From the NCBI RefSeq assembly GCF_019890675.1, contig NZ_JAIOAA010000002.1, forward strand, positions 248,001-312,000: DNA of 64,000 nucleotides, in the 5' to 3' direction. Origin of the DNA: Micromonospora sp. PLK6-60. GTDB taxonomy: Bacteria > Actinomycetota > Actinomycetes > Mycobacteriales > Micromonosporaceae. Below the pieces are notes generated by a model. It saw nothing but the letters and a program-made list of their open reading frames with translations. It did not search any database and was not told the DNA's origin. Positions within the stretch are counted from its first letter, which is position 1; each line of letters opens with the position of its first letter. A program made the translations under genes and the position numbers. Positions 50,335-60,300 of this stretch are shown here, one piece after another.

Positions 50335-50649
50335 TCAGTGGAACAGCTTGAGCCCGACCACCCCGGCCACCACCAGGGCCAGGCAGGCGATCCGGGGCAG
50401 GTTGGCGGGCTCACCCAGGGCCAGCATGCCGACCAGCGCGGTGCCGACCGCCCCGATGCCGACCCAGACCGCGTAGCCGGTGCCGACCGGGATGTCGCGC
50501 AGCGCGTACGCCAGGCCGGCCATGCTGGCCACCAGCGAGACGCCGAAGACGGCGGTGGGGACCGGGCGGCTGAAGCCGGCGCTGCGGTCCAGGGCGATCG
50601 CCCACACGGTCTCCAGCAGTCCGGAGAGCACGAGCACGATCCAGGCCAT
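50335..50649 (-). CDS. sugE: SMR family guanidinium exporter Gdx (SugE)
   Basis: A 104-residue four-helix transporter. The opening AWIVLVLSGLLETVWAIALDRSAGFSR with the essential Glu in helix 1, and PVGTGYAVWVGIGAVGTALVGMLALGE in helix 3, follow E. coli SugE/Gdx closely and not the EmrE branch. Gdx dimers exchange guanidinium for protons. A guanidine-III riboswitch lies 60 bases upstream, which supports the substrate directly. ATG 50649 matches the E. coli start; GTG 50652 is next to it and better spaced from AGGGG. Confidence 0.93.
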   Translation of the reverse strand: MAWIVLVLSGLLETVWAIALDRSAGFSRPVPTAVFGVSLVASMAGLAYALRDIPVGTGYAVWVGIGAVGTALVGMLALGEPANLPRIACLALVVAGVVGLKLFH

Positions 50650-50708
50650 CACGAATCACCCCTGACGGGACAGGCCCGGCCACCGGGGCCGGGACGGGTG
50701 GTCACACC

Positions 50709-50751
50709 GGGGCGTCTTGGCCTGACCGGGTACGCCACCACTCGTCCGGGG
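50709..50751 (-). promoter_or_regulatory. guanidine-III riboswitch (ykkC-III)
   Basis: On the minus strand the element contains CCGGACGAG, then GGCGTACCCGGTCAGG, then CAAGACGCC. These are the conserved blocks of the guanidine-III aptamer known from Thermobifida fusca, including the two CCGG segments that form the pseudoknot and the GGCG/CGCC helix. It lies in the leader of the Gdx exporter gene. A further hairpin, CCCGGCC/GGCCGGG at 50675-50693, lies between aptamer and start codon and may be part of the switch. Confidence 0.85.
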
Positions 50752-50851
50752 CGAACACCGTCGCCACTGGCGAAGCTAGCACCGACGCCGGCCTGCGGTG
50801 CGGTGACGAAGCCCACCTCGGGTGGAGTTAACGCGAACTTCAGGTTGCACC

Positions 50852-51784
50852 ATGGGCGGCATGACCCTGTTCCTCTCCGACGAGGACGTCACCGCCGCGG
50901 TCGACGCCCCGCTCGCCGTGGCCGCCATGCGCGACGCCCTGCTCGCCGCGTACGAGGGGCGGCTGATCGCCCCGCCCCGCGCCGCCGCCCCGCTGGGCGG
51001 GGGCCGGCTGGTGCTCACCGCCGGTCACCTCACCGGCGAGTGGTACGGCTTCCGCTCGTACGACACCTTCGGGCACCCGTACGGCGAGCAGCTGGTGGTG
51101 CTGCACGACGCCGGCAGCGGCGCGGTACGGGCCATCGCGGTGGGCGAGGAACTCGGCTCCCGGCGTACCGGGGGACTGGGCGGGGTGGCGGTGGACGCGC
51201 TGGCCCGCCCGGACGCGGCGACCCTCGGCGTGGTCGGCTCCGGGCGGCAGGCGTGGACCCAGGTCTGGGCCGCCGCCGCGGTCCGCCCGCTGCGCGAGGT
51301 GACCGTGCACAGCCGCTCGGCGGCGCGCCGGGAGGCGTTCGCCGCCCGGGTCCGGTCTGAGCTGGGCGTGCCGGCCCGCGCGGTCGGCACGGCAGCCGAG
51401 GCGGTCCGGGACCGGGACGTGGTGGTGCTCGCCACCACCAGCGTCACCCCGGTGCTGGCCGCCGCCGACCTCGCCCCCGGCACCCACCTCAACGCGGTCG
51501 GCTTCAAGCAGGTCGACCGGCACGAGTTCGGCCCCGACCTGCTGGACGCCGCCGACCTGCTGGTCACCGACTCGCCGGCGCAGGCGGCCGGGTACGTCCC
51601 GCCGATGCTGGCCGCCGTCGAGCCGTACGCCGGGCGGCTGCGCGACCTGGGCGCGGTGCTGGCGGGGGCGGTGCCGGGCCGGACCGGCGCGGACCAGATC
51701 TCGGTGTTCTGCTCCACCGGCCTGGCCGGCACGGAGGTCTTCCTGCTCGACCGGCTGGCCCGCCGCACCGCCCCGGCGCGGTGA
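50852..51784 (+). CDS. ornithine cyclodeaminase / mu-crystallin family protein
   Basis: A 310-residue NAD(P)-binding protein. The N-terminal dimerisation part (LSDEDVTAAVDAPLAVAAMRDALLAAYEG) and the Rossmann segment LGVVGSGRQAWTQVWAAAAVRPLREVTVHSR are typical; GTHLNAVGFKQVDRHEFGPDLL is the conserved C-terminal block. Members act as ornithine cyclodeaminases, ketimine reductases or amino-acid dehydrogenases, and the substrate cannot be told here. CAGGTT lies five bases before ATG 50852; ATG 50861 is the alternative start. Confidence 0.87.
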   Translation: MGGMTLFLSDEDVTAAVDAPLAVAAMRDALLAAYEGRLIAPPRAAAPLGGGRLVLTAGHLTGEWYGFRSYDTFGHPYGEQLVVLHDAGSGAVRAIAVGEELGSRRTGGLGGVAVDALARPDAATLGVVGSGRQAWTQVWAAAAVRPLREVTVHSRSAARREAFAARVRSELGVPARAVGTAAEAVRDRDVVVLATTSVTPVLAAADLAPGTHLNAVGFKQVDRHEFGPDLLDAADLLVTDSPAQAAGYVPPMLAAVEPYAGRLRDLGAVLAGAVPGRTGADQISVFCSTGLAGTEVFLLDRLARRTAPAR

Positions 51785-51813
51785 CCGCCGTCGCACCGGC
51801 CCGCGCCCGAAGT

Positions 51814-51870
51814 GTTAACAGGGGGCCCTTCCGCTACCGAATGCGTTAACAAGGGCACCCTCCTTCCACC
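51814..51870 (+). repeat. paired 31-bp GTTAAC repeat, locus 4
   Basis: Direct copies begin at 51814 (GTTAACAGGGGGCCCTTCC) and 51845 (GTTAACAAGGGCACCCTCC), with the same 31-bp step as the other loci. They end about 45 bases before the rimO start. Confidence 0.85.
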
Positions 51871-51914
51871 CGGGCCTCGCCGGGGGGTGCGGGGCGGCCC
51901 GGTACCCTCGGGTG

Positions 51915-53411
51915 GTGTCTGCCACCTCCCCTGCCACCCCCGACGGCCGTCGCGTCGCCCTGCTGACCCTGGGCTGCGCCCGTAACGAGGTCGACTCGGA
52001 GGAGTTGGCCGCCCGGCTGCACGCCGACGGTTGGCAGGTGACCACCGACGGCGAGGGCGCCGACGTGGTGGTGGTGAACACCTGCGGCTTCGTGGAGAAG
52101 GCCAAGCAGGACTCGATCCAGACGCTGCTCGCCGCCGCCGACACCGGCGCCAAGGTGGTCGCCGCCGGCTGCATGGCCGAGCGCTACGGCCGGGAGCTGG
52201 CCGACAGCCTGCCCGAGGCGCAGGCGGTGCTGAGCTTCGACGACTACCCGGACATCGCGGCCCGGCTCGACGCGGTGGTGGCCGGCGAGGCGATCGACGC
52301 GCACACCCCGCGCGACCGGCGTGAGCTGCTGCCGCTGACCCCGGTCAAGCGGCGGGACGCCGCCGTGTCGCTGCCCGGGCACGGCACCCCCACCCGGGTC
52401 GCCCCGGAGACCGACGAGCACACCCCGGCGCACCTGCGCCAGGTGCTGCGGCACCGGCTGGACACCGGTCCGGTGGCCTCGCTGAAGCTGGCCAGCGGCT
52501 GCGACCGGCGCTGCGCGTTCTGTGCCATCCCGGCGTTCCGCGGGGCGTTCGTGTCGCGTACCCCGGACGAGCTGCTCGCCGAGGCGGAGTGGCTGGCCAA
52601 GACCGGCGTCCGCGAGCTGGTGCTGGTCAGCGAGAACTCCACGTCGTACGGCAAGGACCTGGGCGACCCGCGGGCGCTGGAGAAGCTGCTGCCGCAGCTC
52701 GCCGCGATCGACGGCATCGTGCGGGTGCGGGCCAGCTACCTCCAGCCCGCCGAGACCCGGCCCGGCCTGGTCGAGGTGATCGCCACCACGCCCGGCGTGG
52801 CGGCCTACTTCGACCTGTCGTTCCAGCACTCCAGCGAGCCGGTGCTGCGCCGGATGCGCCGGTTCGGCTCCACCGACCGGTTCCTGGAGCTGCTCGCCTC
52901 GGCCCGGGCGCTGGCCCCGGAGGCGGGCGCCCGGAGCAACTTCATCGTCGGCTTCCCCGGCGAGACGAAGCAGGACGTGGCCGAGCTGGTCCGGTTCCTG
53001 ACCGAGGCGCGGCTGGACGCGATCGGCGTGTTCGACTACAGCGACGAGGACGGCACGGAGGCCGCCGGGCTGCCCGGCAAGGTCTCCGCCGCCACCGTCA
53101 AGCGCCGGTACGACCGGCTCGCCGCGCTCGCCGACGAGCTCTGCTCGCAGCGGGCCGAGGAGCGGCTCGGCTCGACGGTCGAGGTGCTTGTCGACTCGGT
53201 CGCCGACGGCGTGGTGGAGGGCCGGGCGGCGCACCAGGCGCCGGAGGTGGACGGCTCGACCACGCTTGTCGCGCCGGTGGGCGGCGGGGTCGACCTGGCC
53301 GCGCTGCGCCCGGGCGACCTGGTCCGGGCGACGGTCACCGGCACCGAGGGTGTGGACCTGGTGGCGGTGCCGGATGAGATGATCTCGGCGGCGCCCGGCG
53401 CGACCCGGTGA
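51915..53411 (+). CDS. rimO: ribosomal protein S12 methylthiotransferase RimO
   Basis: A 498-residue radical-SAM enzyme that methylthiolates Asp of ribosomal protein S12. The N-terminal UPF0004 domain has [28 protein letters not shown] and [10 protein letters not shown], with the three cluster cysteines; the radical-SAM cluster is CDRRCAFC at 196-203; a TRAM domain ends the protein. GTG 51915 has TACCCT six bases upstream; GTG 51912 directly before it is also possible. The stop overlaps the upstream candidate start of pgsA. Confidence 0.95.
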   Translation: MSATSPATPDGRRVALLTLGCARNEVDSEELAARLHADGWQVTTDGEGADVVVVNTCGFVEKAKQDSIQTLLAAADTGAKVVAAGCMAERYGRELADSLPEAQAVLSFDDYPDIAARLDAVVAGEAIDAHTPRDRRELLPLTPVKRRDAAVSLPGHGTPTRVAPETDEHTPAHLRQVLRHRLDTGPVASLKLASGCDRRCAFCAIPAFRGAFVSRTPDELLAEAEWLAKTGVRELVLVSENSTSYGKDLGDPRALEKLLPQLAAIDGIVRVRASYLQPAETRPGLVEVIATTPGVAAYFDLSFQHSSEPVLRRMRRFGSTDRFLELLASARALAPEAGARSNFIVGFPGETKQDVAELVRFLTEARLDAIGVFDYSDEDGTEAAGLPGKVSAATVKRRYDRLAALADELCSQRAEERLGSTVEVLVDSVADGVVEGRAAHQAPEVDGSTTLVAPVGGGVDLAALRPGDLVRATVTGTEGVDLVAVPDEMISAAPGATR

Positions 53412-53488
53412 CGGCGGGCCCGGACGGAGCGGGGGAGCCACGTGGTGCGGTGCCGGATTCGCCACGGCGGCCGGGCGAGGGTGCCCCG

Positions 53489-54070
53489 ATGACCGGGGCG
53501 ACGGACTCCGCCGTGCCCCCGGTGCCGGTGTTCAACGCCGCCAACGGGCTCACCCTGCTGCGGTTGGTGCTGGTGCCGGTCTTCGTGGCGCTGGTGGCCG
53601 TCTCCGCGATGACTCACCCGGGCTGGCGGGTCGCGGCCTGCCTGGTCTTCGTGGTGGCCTCGTTCACCGACCTGGTTGACGGCTGGATCGCCCGCCGGTT
53701 CGGCCTGGTCACCTCGGTCGGCAAGGTGGCCGACCCGATCGCCGACAAGGCCCTCACCGGCGCCGCGCTGGTGCTGCTGTCGCTGCACGACGTGCTGCCC
53801 TGGTGGGTGACCGTGGTGATCCTGGCCCGCGAGCTGGGCATCACCGCGCTGCGGTTCTGGGTGATCCGGCTCGGGGTGATCGCCGCCAGCCGCGGCGGCA
53901 AGGTCAAGACGGCGCTCCAGGTCCTGGCGATCGTCTGGTACCTGTGGCCGATGCCGGCCGCCCTGGTCCCGGTCGGTCCGTGGATCATGGGGGCCGCCGT
54001 CCTGGTCACGCTGGCCACCGGCGTCGACTACCTCGTCCAGGCGTGGCGCCTGCGCCGGCCGGTCGCCTGA
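53489..54070 (+). CDS. pgsA: CDP-diacylglycerol-glycerol-3-phosphate 3-phosphatidyltransferase
   Basis: A 193-residue membrane enzyme, first step of phosphatidylglycerol and cardiolipin synthesis. The CDP-alcohol phosphatidyltransferase signature DLVDGWIARRFG with GKVADPIADK follows the D-x2-D-G-x2-A-R pattern with all three Asp residues. ATG 53489 has GAGG eight bases upstream; a GTG at 53408 that overlaps the rimO stop would add 27 unconserved residues. Another type of phosphatidyl transfer, such as the PgsA3 role in mycobacteria, cannot be excluded. Confidence 0.9.
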   Translation: MTGATDSAVPPVPVFNAANGLTLLRLVLVPVFVALVAVSAMTHPGWRVAACLVFVVASFTDLVDGWIARRFGLVTSVGKVADPIADKALTGAALVLLSLHDVLPWWVTVVILARELGITALRFWVIRLGVIAASRGGKVKTALQVLAIVWYLWPMPAALVPVGPWIMGAAVLVTLATGVDYLVQAWRLRRPVA

Positions 54071-54126
54071 TCCCCGGGCCGCGCGGCTGCCAGGATGGGG
54101 AGGGCGGCGGGGAAGGGAAGCAGGCC

Positions 54127-54702
54127 ATGGAGACGGACGCGAACCACCGACGGCCCGCCGGCAGCCCGGCGGCCGGGGTGGTGCACAGCCTGGCGGAACG
54201 GCACAAGACGCTGGCCACGGTCGAGTCGCTCACCGGCGGCCTGCTCGCCGCCGCGATCGTGGAGATCGCCGGGGTGAGCGGCGTCTACCGGGGTGGTCTG
54301 GTCACCTACGCCACCGAGCTGAAGGCCGAGCTGGCCGGCGTGCCGGGCGACCTGCTGGCCGAGCGCGGGCCGGTGGATCCGGACGTCGCCGTGGCGCTCG
54401 CCGAGGGCGGGCGCCGCCGGTGCGGGGCCGACTGGGGGCTCGCCACCACCGGGGTGGCCGGGCCGGAGCCGCAGGACGGCAAGCCGGTCGGGCTGGTCTA
54501 CGTGGCCGCGGCCGGTCCCACCGGCAGCACCGTGCGCCGGCTGGACCTGGACGGCGGCCGGGATCACATCCGCGCCGCGGCGGTGATCGAGGCGCTGCGG
54601 CTGCTCGGCGAGCAGCTCCACGGGCCCGACCCGGCCGCCGAACCCCCGGCGGCGGACGCTCCCGACGGCCGTGCCGCGTCGGCCGGCGCGGGCCGCCGGT
54701 AG
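54127..54702 (+). CDS. CinA C-terminal domain amidohydrolase (NMN deamidase type)
   Basis: A 191-residue protein made of the CinA C-terminal domain alone (PncC family), which deamidates nicotinamide mononucleotide. Landmarks are [60 protein letters not shown] and [12 protein letters not shown]. About 25 extra Ala/Pro-rich residues follow the domain. ATG 54127 follows a GGGAAG-type ribosome binding site. In mycobacteria and streptomycetes cinA also sits between pgsA and clgR. Confidence 0.9.
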   Translation: METDANHRRPAGSPAAGVVHSLAERHKTLATVESLTGGLLAAAIVEIAGVSGVYRGGLVTYATELKAELAGVPGDLLAERGPVDPDVAVALAEGGRRRCGADWGLATTGVAGPEPQDGKPVGLVYVAAAGPTGSTVRRLDLDGGRDHIRAAAVIEALRLLGEQLHGPDPAAEPPAADAPDGRAASAGAGRR

Positions 54703-54769
54703 GCCGGCGGATGCGGGCGCCCGGCAAACCGGAGGGGCGGGGTGGGATGTCGACGGGGCCGGCACCGGG

Positions 54770-54775
54770 TACGGT
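54770..54775 (+). promoter_or_regulatory. candidate clgR promoter -10 box
   Basis: TACGGT lies 93 bases before the clgR ATG, giving a leader of about 85 nucleotides. A matching TACGGTTG is found at 55345, upstream of pspA. No clear ClgR binding site was recognised. Confidence 0.4.
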
Positions 54776-54868
54776 TGCGGGAAGGCTCCGCCGATCAGTT
54801 CGGCGCCGGAGCGGTCCGCCGCGTCCGGCCCGGCTGCGGCGCGGCGAGACCCGTCAGGGGGAGGTGCA

Positions 54869-55306
54869 ATGGTCCTGCTACGCCGTGTGATCGGGGACGC
54901 GCTGCGGGCCCGGCGCCAGGGGCAGCACCGCACCCTGCGTGAGGTCTCCTCCGCCGCCAACGTCAGCCTCGGTTACCTCTCCGAGATCGAGCGCGGCCAG
55001 AAGGAGCCCTCCAGCGAGCTGCTGGCCGCCATCTGCGACGCCCTGGGCGCCCGCCTGTCCGAGCTGCTGCGCGAGGTCAGCGACACGGTCGCGCTCGCCG
55101 AGCAGATGCCGGGGGTGCTGCTGCCCGTGCAGGACGAGCCGGTCGAGACCGCGCCGGTCGTGGCCAAGGCCACCAACCGGAGCGTGCGCCAGGTCAGCTC
55201 GGACGGCAAGGTCGCGGTCTCGGTGCGGCAGGAATCGCCGCTCAAGGCCACCCTGCGCAGCAGCCGGGTGCGCCCGGCCGACCGCGACGTGGTGTGCGCC
55301 GCCTGA
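54869..55306 (+). CDS. clgR: ClgR-type XRE regulator
   Basis: A 145-residue transcriptional activator. The helix-turn-helix at about 8-62 ([50 protein letters not shown]) is characteristic of ClgR, which activates clp protease genes and, in mycobacteria, the psp envelope-stress genes. The C-terminal half is disordered with Val and Arg. Known ClgR proteins are themselves degraded by ClpP via their Ala-Ala end, and this one ends in CAA. ATG 54869 follows GGGGGAGG. It precedes pspA and pspM. Confidence 0.92.
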   Translation: MVLLRRVIGDALRARRQGQHRTLREVSSAANVSLGYLSEIERGQKEPSSELLAAICDALGARLSELLREVSDTVALAEQMPGVLLPVQDEPVETAPVVAKATNRSVRQVSSDGKVAVSVRQESPLKATLRSSRVRPADRDVVCAA

Positions 55307-55490
55307 TCCACCCGCGCCTCGTGGCCGCGCTGGTGCCGACCGCGTACGGTTGATCGCAGCCGCTGCGACGTCTCCGCTCCCCGGGTACGGATGCCGCCCT
55401 GGCGTCGGCCTGGGACGATGGACGCATCGCGGGCGGCCGGTCCGACTGGCCGGCGAGGCCGAGCGACGCTACTGAGGGGATACCGCGGAG

Positions 55491-56369
55491 ATGGCGAACC
55501 CGTTCGTCAAGGGTTGGAAGTACCTGATGGCGCTCTTCGGTGCCCGGATCGACGAACACGCCGATCCCAAGGTGCAGATCCAGCAGGCCGTCGAGGAGGC
55601 GCAGCGCCAGCACCAGGCGCTCGTCCAGCAGGCCGCGGCGGTGATCGGCAACCAGCGTCAGCTCGAGATGAAGCTGTCCCGGCAGATGTCCGAGGTCGAG
55701 CGGCTCCAGTCGATGGCCCGGCAGGCGCTGGTCCTGGCCGACCAGAACCGCGCCAAGGGCGACGACGCCGAGGCCGGGCGGTACGAGCAGTCCGCGCAGA
55801 CCCTGGCCACCCAGCTGGTCTCCGCCGAGCAGGCCACCGAGGACCTGAAGACCCTGCACGACCAGGCGCTCGGCGCCGCCGCGCAGGCCCGCCGCGCGGT
55901 GGAGAACAACTCGATGATCCTCCAGCAGAAGCTCGCCGAGCGCACCAAGCTGCTCAGCCAACTGGAGCAGGCCAAGATGCAGGAGAGCGTGGCCTCCTCG
56001 CTGGAGTCGATGTCGGCGCTGACCGCCCCCGGCAACACCCCCTCGCTGGACGAGGTGCGGGACCGCATCGAGCGCCGCTACGCCAACGCGATGGGCCGGG
56101 CCGAGCTGGCCGGCAACTCCGTCGAGGGCCGGATGCTGGAGATCCAGAAGGCCAGCCTGGACACCGCCGGCTCGTCCCGGCTGGAGCAGATCCGGGCCAG
56201 CATGGCCGGTGAGCAGCTCGCCGGCCGGCAGGAACAGCCCGCCATGGAGCAGCAGCGCACCGGGTCCGCGACGCCGGCCGCCGACCCGGCCGCCGCCGCC
56301 CGGCTCGACGAGCTGCGGGCCAGCATGTCGCGGGAGCGCAACACGGGGGACACCACAGCCACCGGCTGA
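55491..56369 (+). CDS. pspA: phage shock protein A / ESCRT-III homologue
   Basis: A 292-residue coiled-coil membrane-stabilising protein. [44 protein letters not shown] is the amphipathic helix and first hairpin helix; the long coiled coil continues to about 215. A further 75 residues rich in Ala and Gln extend beyond the E. coli protein, as in other actinobacteria. ATG 55491 follows a weak GGAG. It follows clgR as in M. tuberculosis Rv2745c-Rv2744c. Confidence 0.95.
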   Translation: MANPFVKGWKYLMALFGARIDEHADPKVQIQQAVEEAQRQHQALVQQAAAVIGNQRQLEMKLSRQMSEVERLQSMARQALVLADQNRAKGDDAEAGRYEQSAQTLATQLVSAEQATEDLKTLHDQALGAAAQARRAVENNSMILQQKLAERTKLLSQLEQAKMQESVASSLESMSALTAPGNTPSLDEVRDRIERRYANAMGRAELAGNSVEGRMLEIQKASLDTAGSSRLEQIRASMAGEQLAGRQEQPAMEQQRTGSATPAADPAAAARLDELRASMSRERNTGDTTATG

Positions 56370-56392
56370 GCCGGCCGGTCGAGGAGGTACGC

Positions 56393-57310
56393 ATGGCGGA
56401 CGAGCGGGCGAAACACTTCCGCCGACTGCGGCGGCTGCGCCGCTCGGCACGACGGTGGAGCGTGCTGGCCGGCGGGCTCGGCGGGGCCGCCGCCGTGCTC
56501 ACCCCGTACGCGGGGATCGGGCTGGGGGACGCGGCCTGGGCGGGCGCGGCGGGCGGCGCGCTGGCACTGGCCGCCTGGCGCTGGGCCGACCTGCGTGCGC
56601 TCGCCGCCCAGCCGGCCCCGCCCGAGCTGAACCCGGCCGAGGTCGCGGCCCGCAACCGGGCCCGGCTGGTGGCCGCGGTGGAGCGTCTGCCGGTGGGCCC
56701 CGGGGTGCTGGCCGAGGTGCGCCGGGTCCGGTCCCGGATGGCGCTGCGCGGCACCGGGGCGGCGGAACCGTTCGCCCGGCTGGACCGGGCCGCGCTGACC
56801 CTGGCCGGGATGGCCGGCCGGCTGACCGGCCCGGCCGAGCCGGCGGTACGCGAGGCGGCCACCGCCGACGGGTCGCTACGCGATCTGGCGTTCCGGGTGG
56901 CCGGGGTGGAACGCGCCCTGCGGCTGGCCCCGGCGCAGGCCCGGCCGTCGCTGGCCGAGGCGCACCGGGAGCTGGCCGAGCAGCTGGACAGCGGGGTGAC
57001 CGCGTACGAGGGGCTGGTCGTCGCGGCGGCCGGCTACGTCGCCGAGGACGCCCGCCCGAGCGGCGAGCACCCGTCCGCGGCCCGGCTGGTCGAGGCCACC
57101 GACCTGCTGCACGGGGTGACCGCCGCGCTGGCCGAGCTGCGCGGCGTCGACGACCCGCGGCGCGCCCCGGCCGCCGCATCCTGGCCGCCGGTGGGCGGCG
57201 AGCCGCCGCGCGGCCCGGCGGCCGACCCGTGGGCCGCGACGGACCCGCTGGCTGCCGCCCCGGCCACCGACCACTGGGGCTCGGCCGGCCCGCTGCGCGC
57301 CGGTCACTGA
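56393..57310 (+). CDS. pspM: PspM-like membrane protein (Rv2743c family)
   Basis: A 305-residue protein. A basic N-terminus is followed by two membrane helices at about 23-65 (WSVLAGGLGGAAAVLTPYAGIGLGDAAWAGAAGGALALAAW) and a long soluble helical domain with leucine-spaced Arg and Glu. Position directly after pspA and this topology match PspM of the mycobacterial clgR-pspA-pspM-pspN system, where it tethers PspA to the membrane. No pspN is visible. ATG 56393 follows GAGGAGG. Confidence 0.82.
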   Translation: MADERAKHFRRLRRLRRSARRWSVLAGGLGGAAAVLTPYAGIGLGDAAWAGAAGGALALAAWRWADLRALAAQPAPPELNPAEVAARNRARLVAAVERLPVGPGVLAEVRRVRSRMALRGTGAAEPFARLDRAALTLAGMAGRLTGPAEPAVREAATADGSLRDLAFRVAGVERALRLAPAQARPSLAEAHRELAEQLDSGVTAYEGLVVAAAGYVAEDARPSGEHPSAARLVEATDLLHGVTAALAELRGVDDPRRAPAAASWPPVGGEPPRGPAADPWAATDPLAAAPATDHWGSAGPLRAGH

Positions 57311-57320
57311 CCGCGGTCAG
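57307..57320. other. 14-bp palindrome joining two convergent stop codons
   Basis: CTGACCGCGGTCAG contains the TGA of pspM and the TGA of the convergent oxidase-like gene. The genes are only six bases apart, so this and the nearby 3' ends must provide termination for both. Confidence 0.5.
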
Positions 57321-60300
57321 GCCGGGGTGGTCACCGGCACCGGGCCGGTGAACGGCGAGCTGCCCACCACGTTGTACGACCGGATCCGGTAGTGGTAGGT
57401 CACCCCGCGGGCCAGCCCGGTGTTGGTGAAGCCGCGCCCGGTCACGGTGAAGGTGGCCAGCTCCCGGGTGAACGCGGGATCGGCGGCCCGCTGCACGACG
57501 AACCCCGCGCCGGGCCCCGGTGGGGTACTGGCCGCCCAGCTCAGCGTGACGGTCGCGGTGTCCGGGCCGGGCGCGCCGGCGGCGGCCACCACGGCGGTGG
57601 GCGTCCCGGGGGCGGGCGGGGTGGCGACCGAGGCGACGGTCGACCACGGTGACGCGGCACCCAGATAGGTGGTCCGGACCCGGTAGTAGTAGCGGGTGTC
57701 CGGGGCCACCGCCGGGTCGAGGTGGTGGTCGCCGACCGGGATCGCGGTGGTGCCCGGCCCGCTGGTGAAGGTCGGGTTGGTGGCCCGCTGCACGTCTATC
57801 CCGGTGGCGAAGGAGCGGTTGGTCCAGCGCAGCGCGATCCGCAGCGGCGCGGCGGCCGGGATCGCGGCGGTCAGCCCGGCCGGTGCGGCCAGCCCCACCG
57901 AGGCGGGCACGCTGTTCGACCAGGCCGAGCAGCTCGCCGCGTTTTCGGCGCGGATCCGGTAGTGGTAGGTGACGCCGGGGGTGACGCTCGCGTCGGTGTA
58001 CCGGGTCGCGGCGCCGGCCACGCTGATCGTGGTGACCCCGGAGGTGAACCCGGGCTCGGTGGCCCGCTGGAGCTGGTGGCTGGTCGCGGCGGGCCGGGAC
58101 CCGTTTCCCGTCCAGGCCAGCACGATCGCCGGCAGGGCGGTGGCCGAGCCCGGCGCCGGGGTGGCGGTGAGCCCGGTCGGCGCCTTCGGTGACACCCGCA
58201 GCACCAGCGGACGGCTCATGCCCTGGTCGCGGTGGCTGCCGGACTGGCTCTGCCAGCGGTACTCCCAGCCCAGGTTGACCAGCTGGTTGGTGACCGTCGC
58301 GGGGCGGCCGTCGACCGGGCTGATCGGGGTGGCGCCGGTCCGCGCGCCGGCCGGGCGGGTCGGGTCGAGCAGCCGTACGCTGTCGCCGATCTTGAACGGC
58401 AGGGCCGGCACGACCGGGCGCAGCGCCACCACCACGTCCTCCCGCGGGTTGACCCGCAGCGTCTCCTTCCAGCCCAGCTCCGCCGGCTCGGGCGCCCGGG
58501 TGGTGCCGTCCCAGCCGACCCGGTTGACGACCTGCACGTCGCAGCCGGCCAGGTGCACCGCCTCGGTCTGCCGGCTGTTGCCGCTGATCCGCCAGAGCTG
58601 GGTGCCGTCGCCGGGCTCGCCCGGCCCGGCCGCCGGGTCGGCCACCACCAGCACCTCGGTCGCCGGGTCGGTGGGGCCGAGCGGCAGGGTGGCCGGGGTC
58701 AGCGGCCCGGCGTACGGGTGGCCCACCCCGAGCCGGCCCACCAGCCGGCCGTGCCGCGGTTCGAAGACCTGCTCCACCGCCTTCACCGCCAGCGGCAGGG
58801 TGACCGGGCCGGCCGCCCCGGCCGGGGTGAAGCTGACCGTGGTGGCGTGCGCGGAGACCACCGTCTCCCGCGCCGTCCGGCCACCGAACGCCCGGTCGTA
58901 CGCCGGTTGCGGCACGATCGGCGGTCGCTGGCTCTGCGCGTACGCCCCGGGCAGGCGCTCGACGAGGCGGTCCAGGTCGTACGGCTCGGCGGGCGCGCCG
59001 GCCACCCGGAACTGGAGCAGCGTGCGGGTGTTCGGGCCGTACCCGGGGCGGGTGCCCGGCGAGCCGCCGGCCGGGCTCCGGTCGGGTGCGCCGGTGTGGT
59101 GGTCGTGGCGCGGGTCCGCGCCGGGCAGCGGCGCCGGGCAGTCGTTGTACAGGATCAGCGTGCCGCCCGGCGGCACCCGGGAGAAGTCGACGAGCACGTC
59201 GGCCCGTTCGCCGGGGGAGAGCAGCAGGGCGTGGCCGTCGACGTTGAGCACGGTCGGGTCGGTCCGGTCGTACCGGTAGCCGACCGGGCGGCTCGGCACC
59301 ACCACCGGGGCGGGCAGCAGCCCGCACTCGTTGCCGATCTGGATCAGGTCCGGTCCGGCGGTCGCCGGATCGGGCACGCCCTCCTCCCGGCCGTCGGTCG
59401 GCCACCCGGCGGGGCGGTCGGGGGCGCGTACCGCCTCGACCATCGGCACCTCACCGGCGTCCGGGTCGGCGAGGCTGCCGTCGGGGTGCCACATCGGCGC
59501 GTCCGAGCCGGCCCGGTAGAGCTGGAGGTTGAGGCTGCGGTCCGCGCAGGCGTTGAGGATCCGGAACCGGTACGCCCGGGGCCGCACCGTCAGGTACGGG
59601 TAGGCCACCCCGTTCACCAGCGGGGTGTCCCCGTACGCCCCGGGCACCGCCGACGGGTGCGGCAGGTCCGGGGCCAGCGGCGGCTCGTCCGGGGCGGCCA
59701 CCGGATCGTGGTGCGGGTTGGGCACCGGCCCGGCCTCGGGTCGGGGGCCGTGGGACCAGGGCCCGTACTCCCAGCGGCCGGTCGGGTTGCGGCCGCCGGC
59801 CCGCCACGGGTTCTGCCGGGGCTGGTAGACGTGCGGCCACCAGAGGCTGCCCTTGGCGCCCCAGCGGTCCCGGTCCCAGGTCGGGTCCTGGGCGGCGAGC
59901 TGCGCGTCGTCCGGCACGAACGTCGCGTCCTGGATGACCAGCGGCAGCTGCTCGGCGGGCAGCACCCCGTCGGCGACGAGGCGTTCCTCGGCCGGGTCGG
60001 TGAGCAGGTAGGGGGCCAGCTGGCCGGAGTAGGTGGTGAGCCGGGACAGCCCGAGGGTGTTGTCGTGCAGCCACATCAGCCGGCCGCTCTGCTCGTTCGG
60101 CCAGTACAGGGTGGTGGCGCCGGCCCCCGGGTCCGGCATGTCCGGCACCGCCGTCAGGCCCGGCCCGGCCGGGTACGGGGTGATCTCGCCGGCCGGGGTG
60201 ACCCACTGGGTGGGGTTGCCGGCGCTGATCCAGCCGGTCTGCGCCCCGTGCAGGTGCGGCACCGCCCGGTTCTGCGGCAGCGGGGCGGGCCCGTCCAGCG

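Noticed and set aside
55345-55370. CGCAGCCGCTGCG upstream of pspA as a ClgR site
   Set aside because: The half-sites are spaced seven bases apart; known ClgR sites have five between CGC and GCG, so the match is not good enough.
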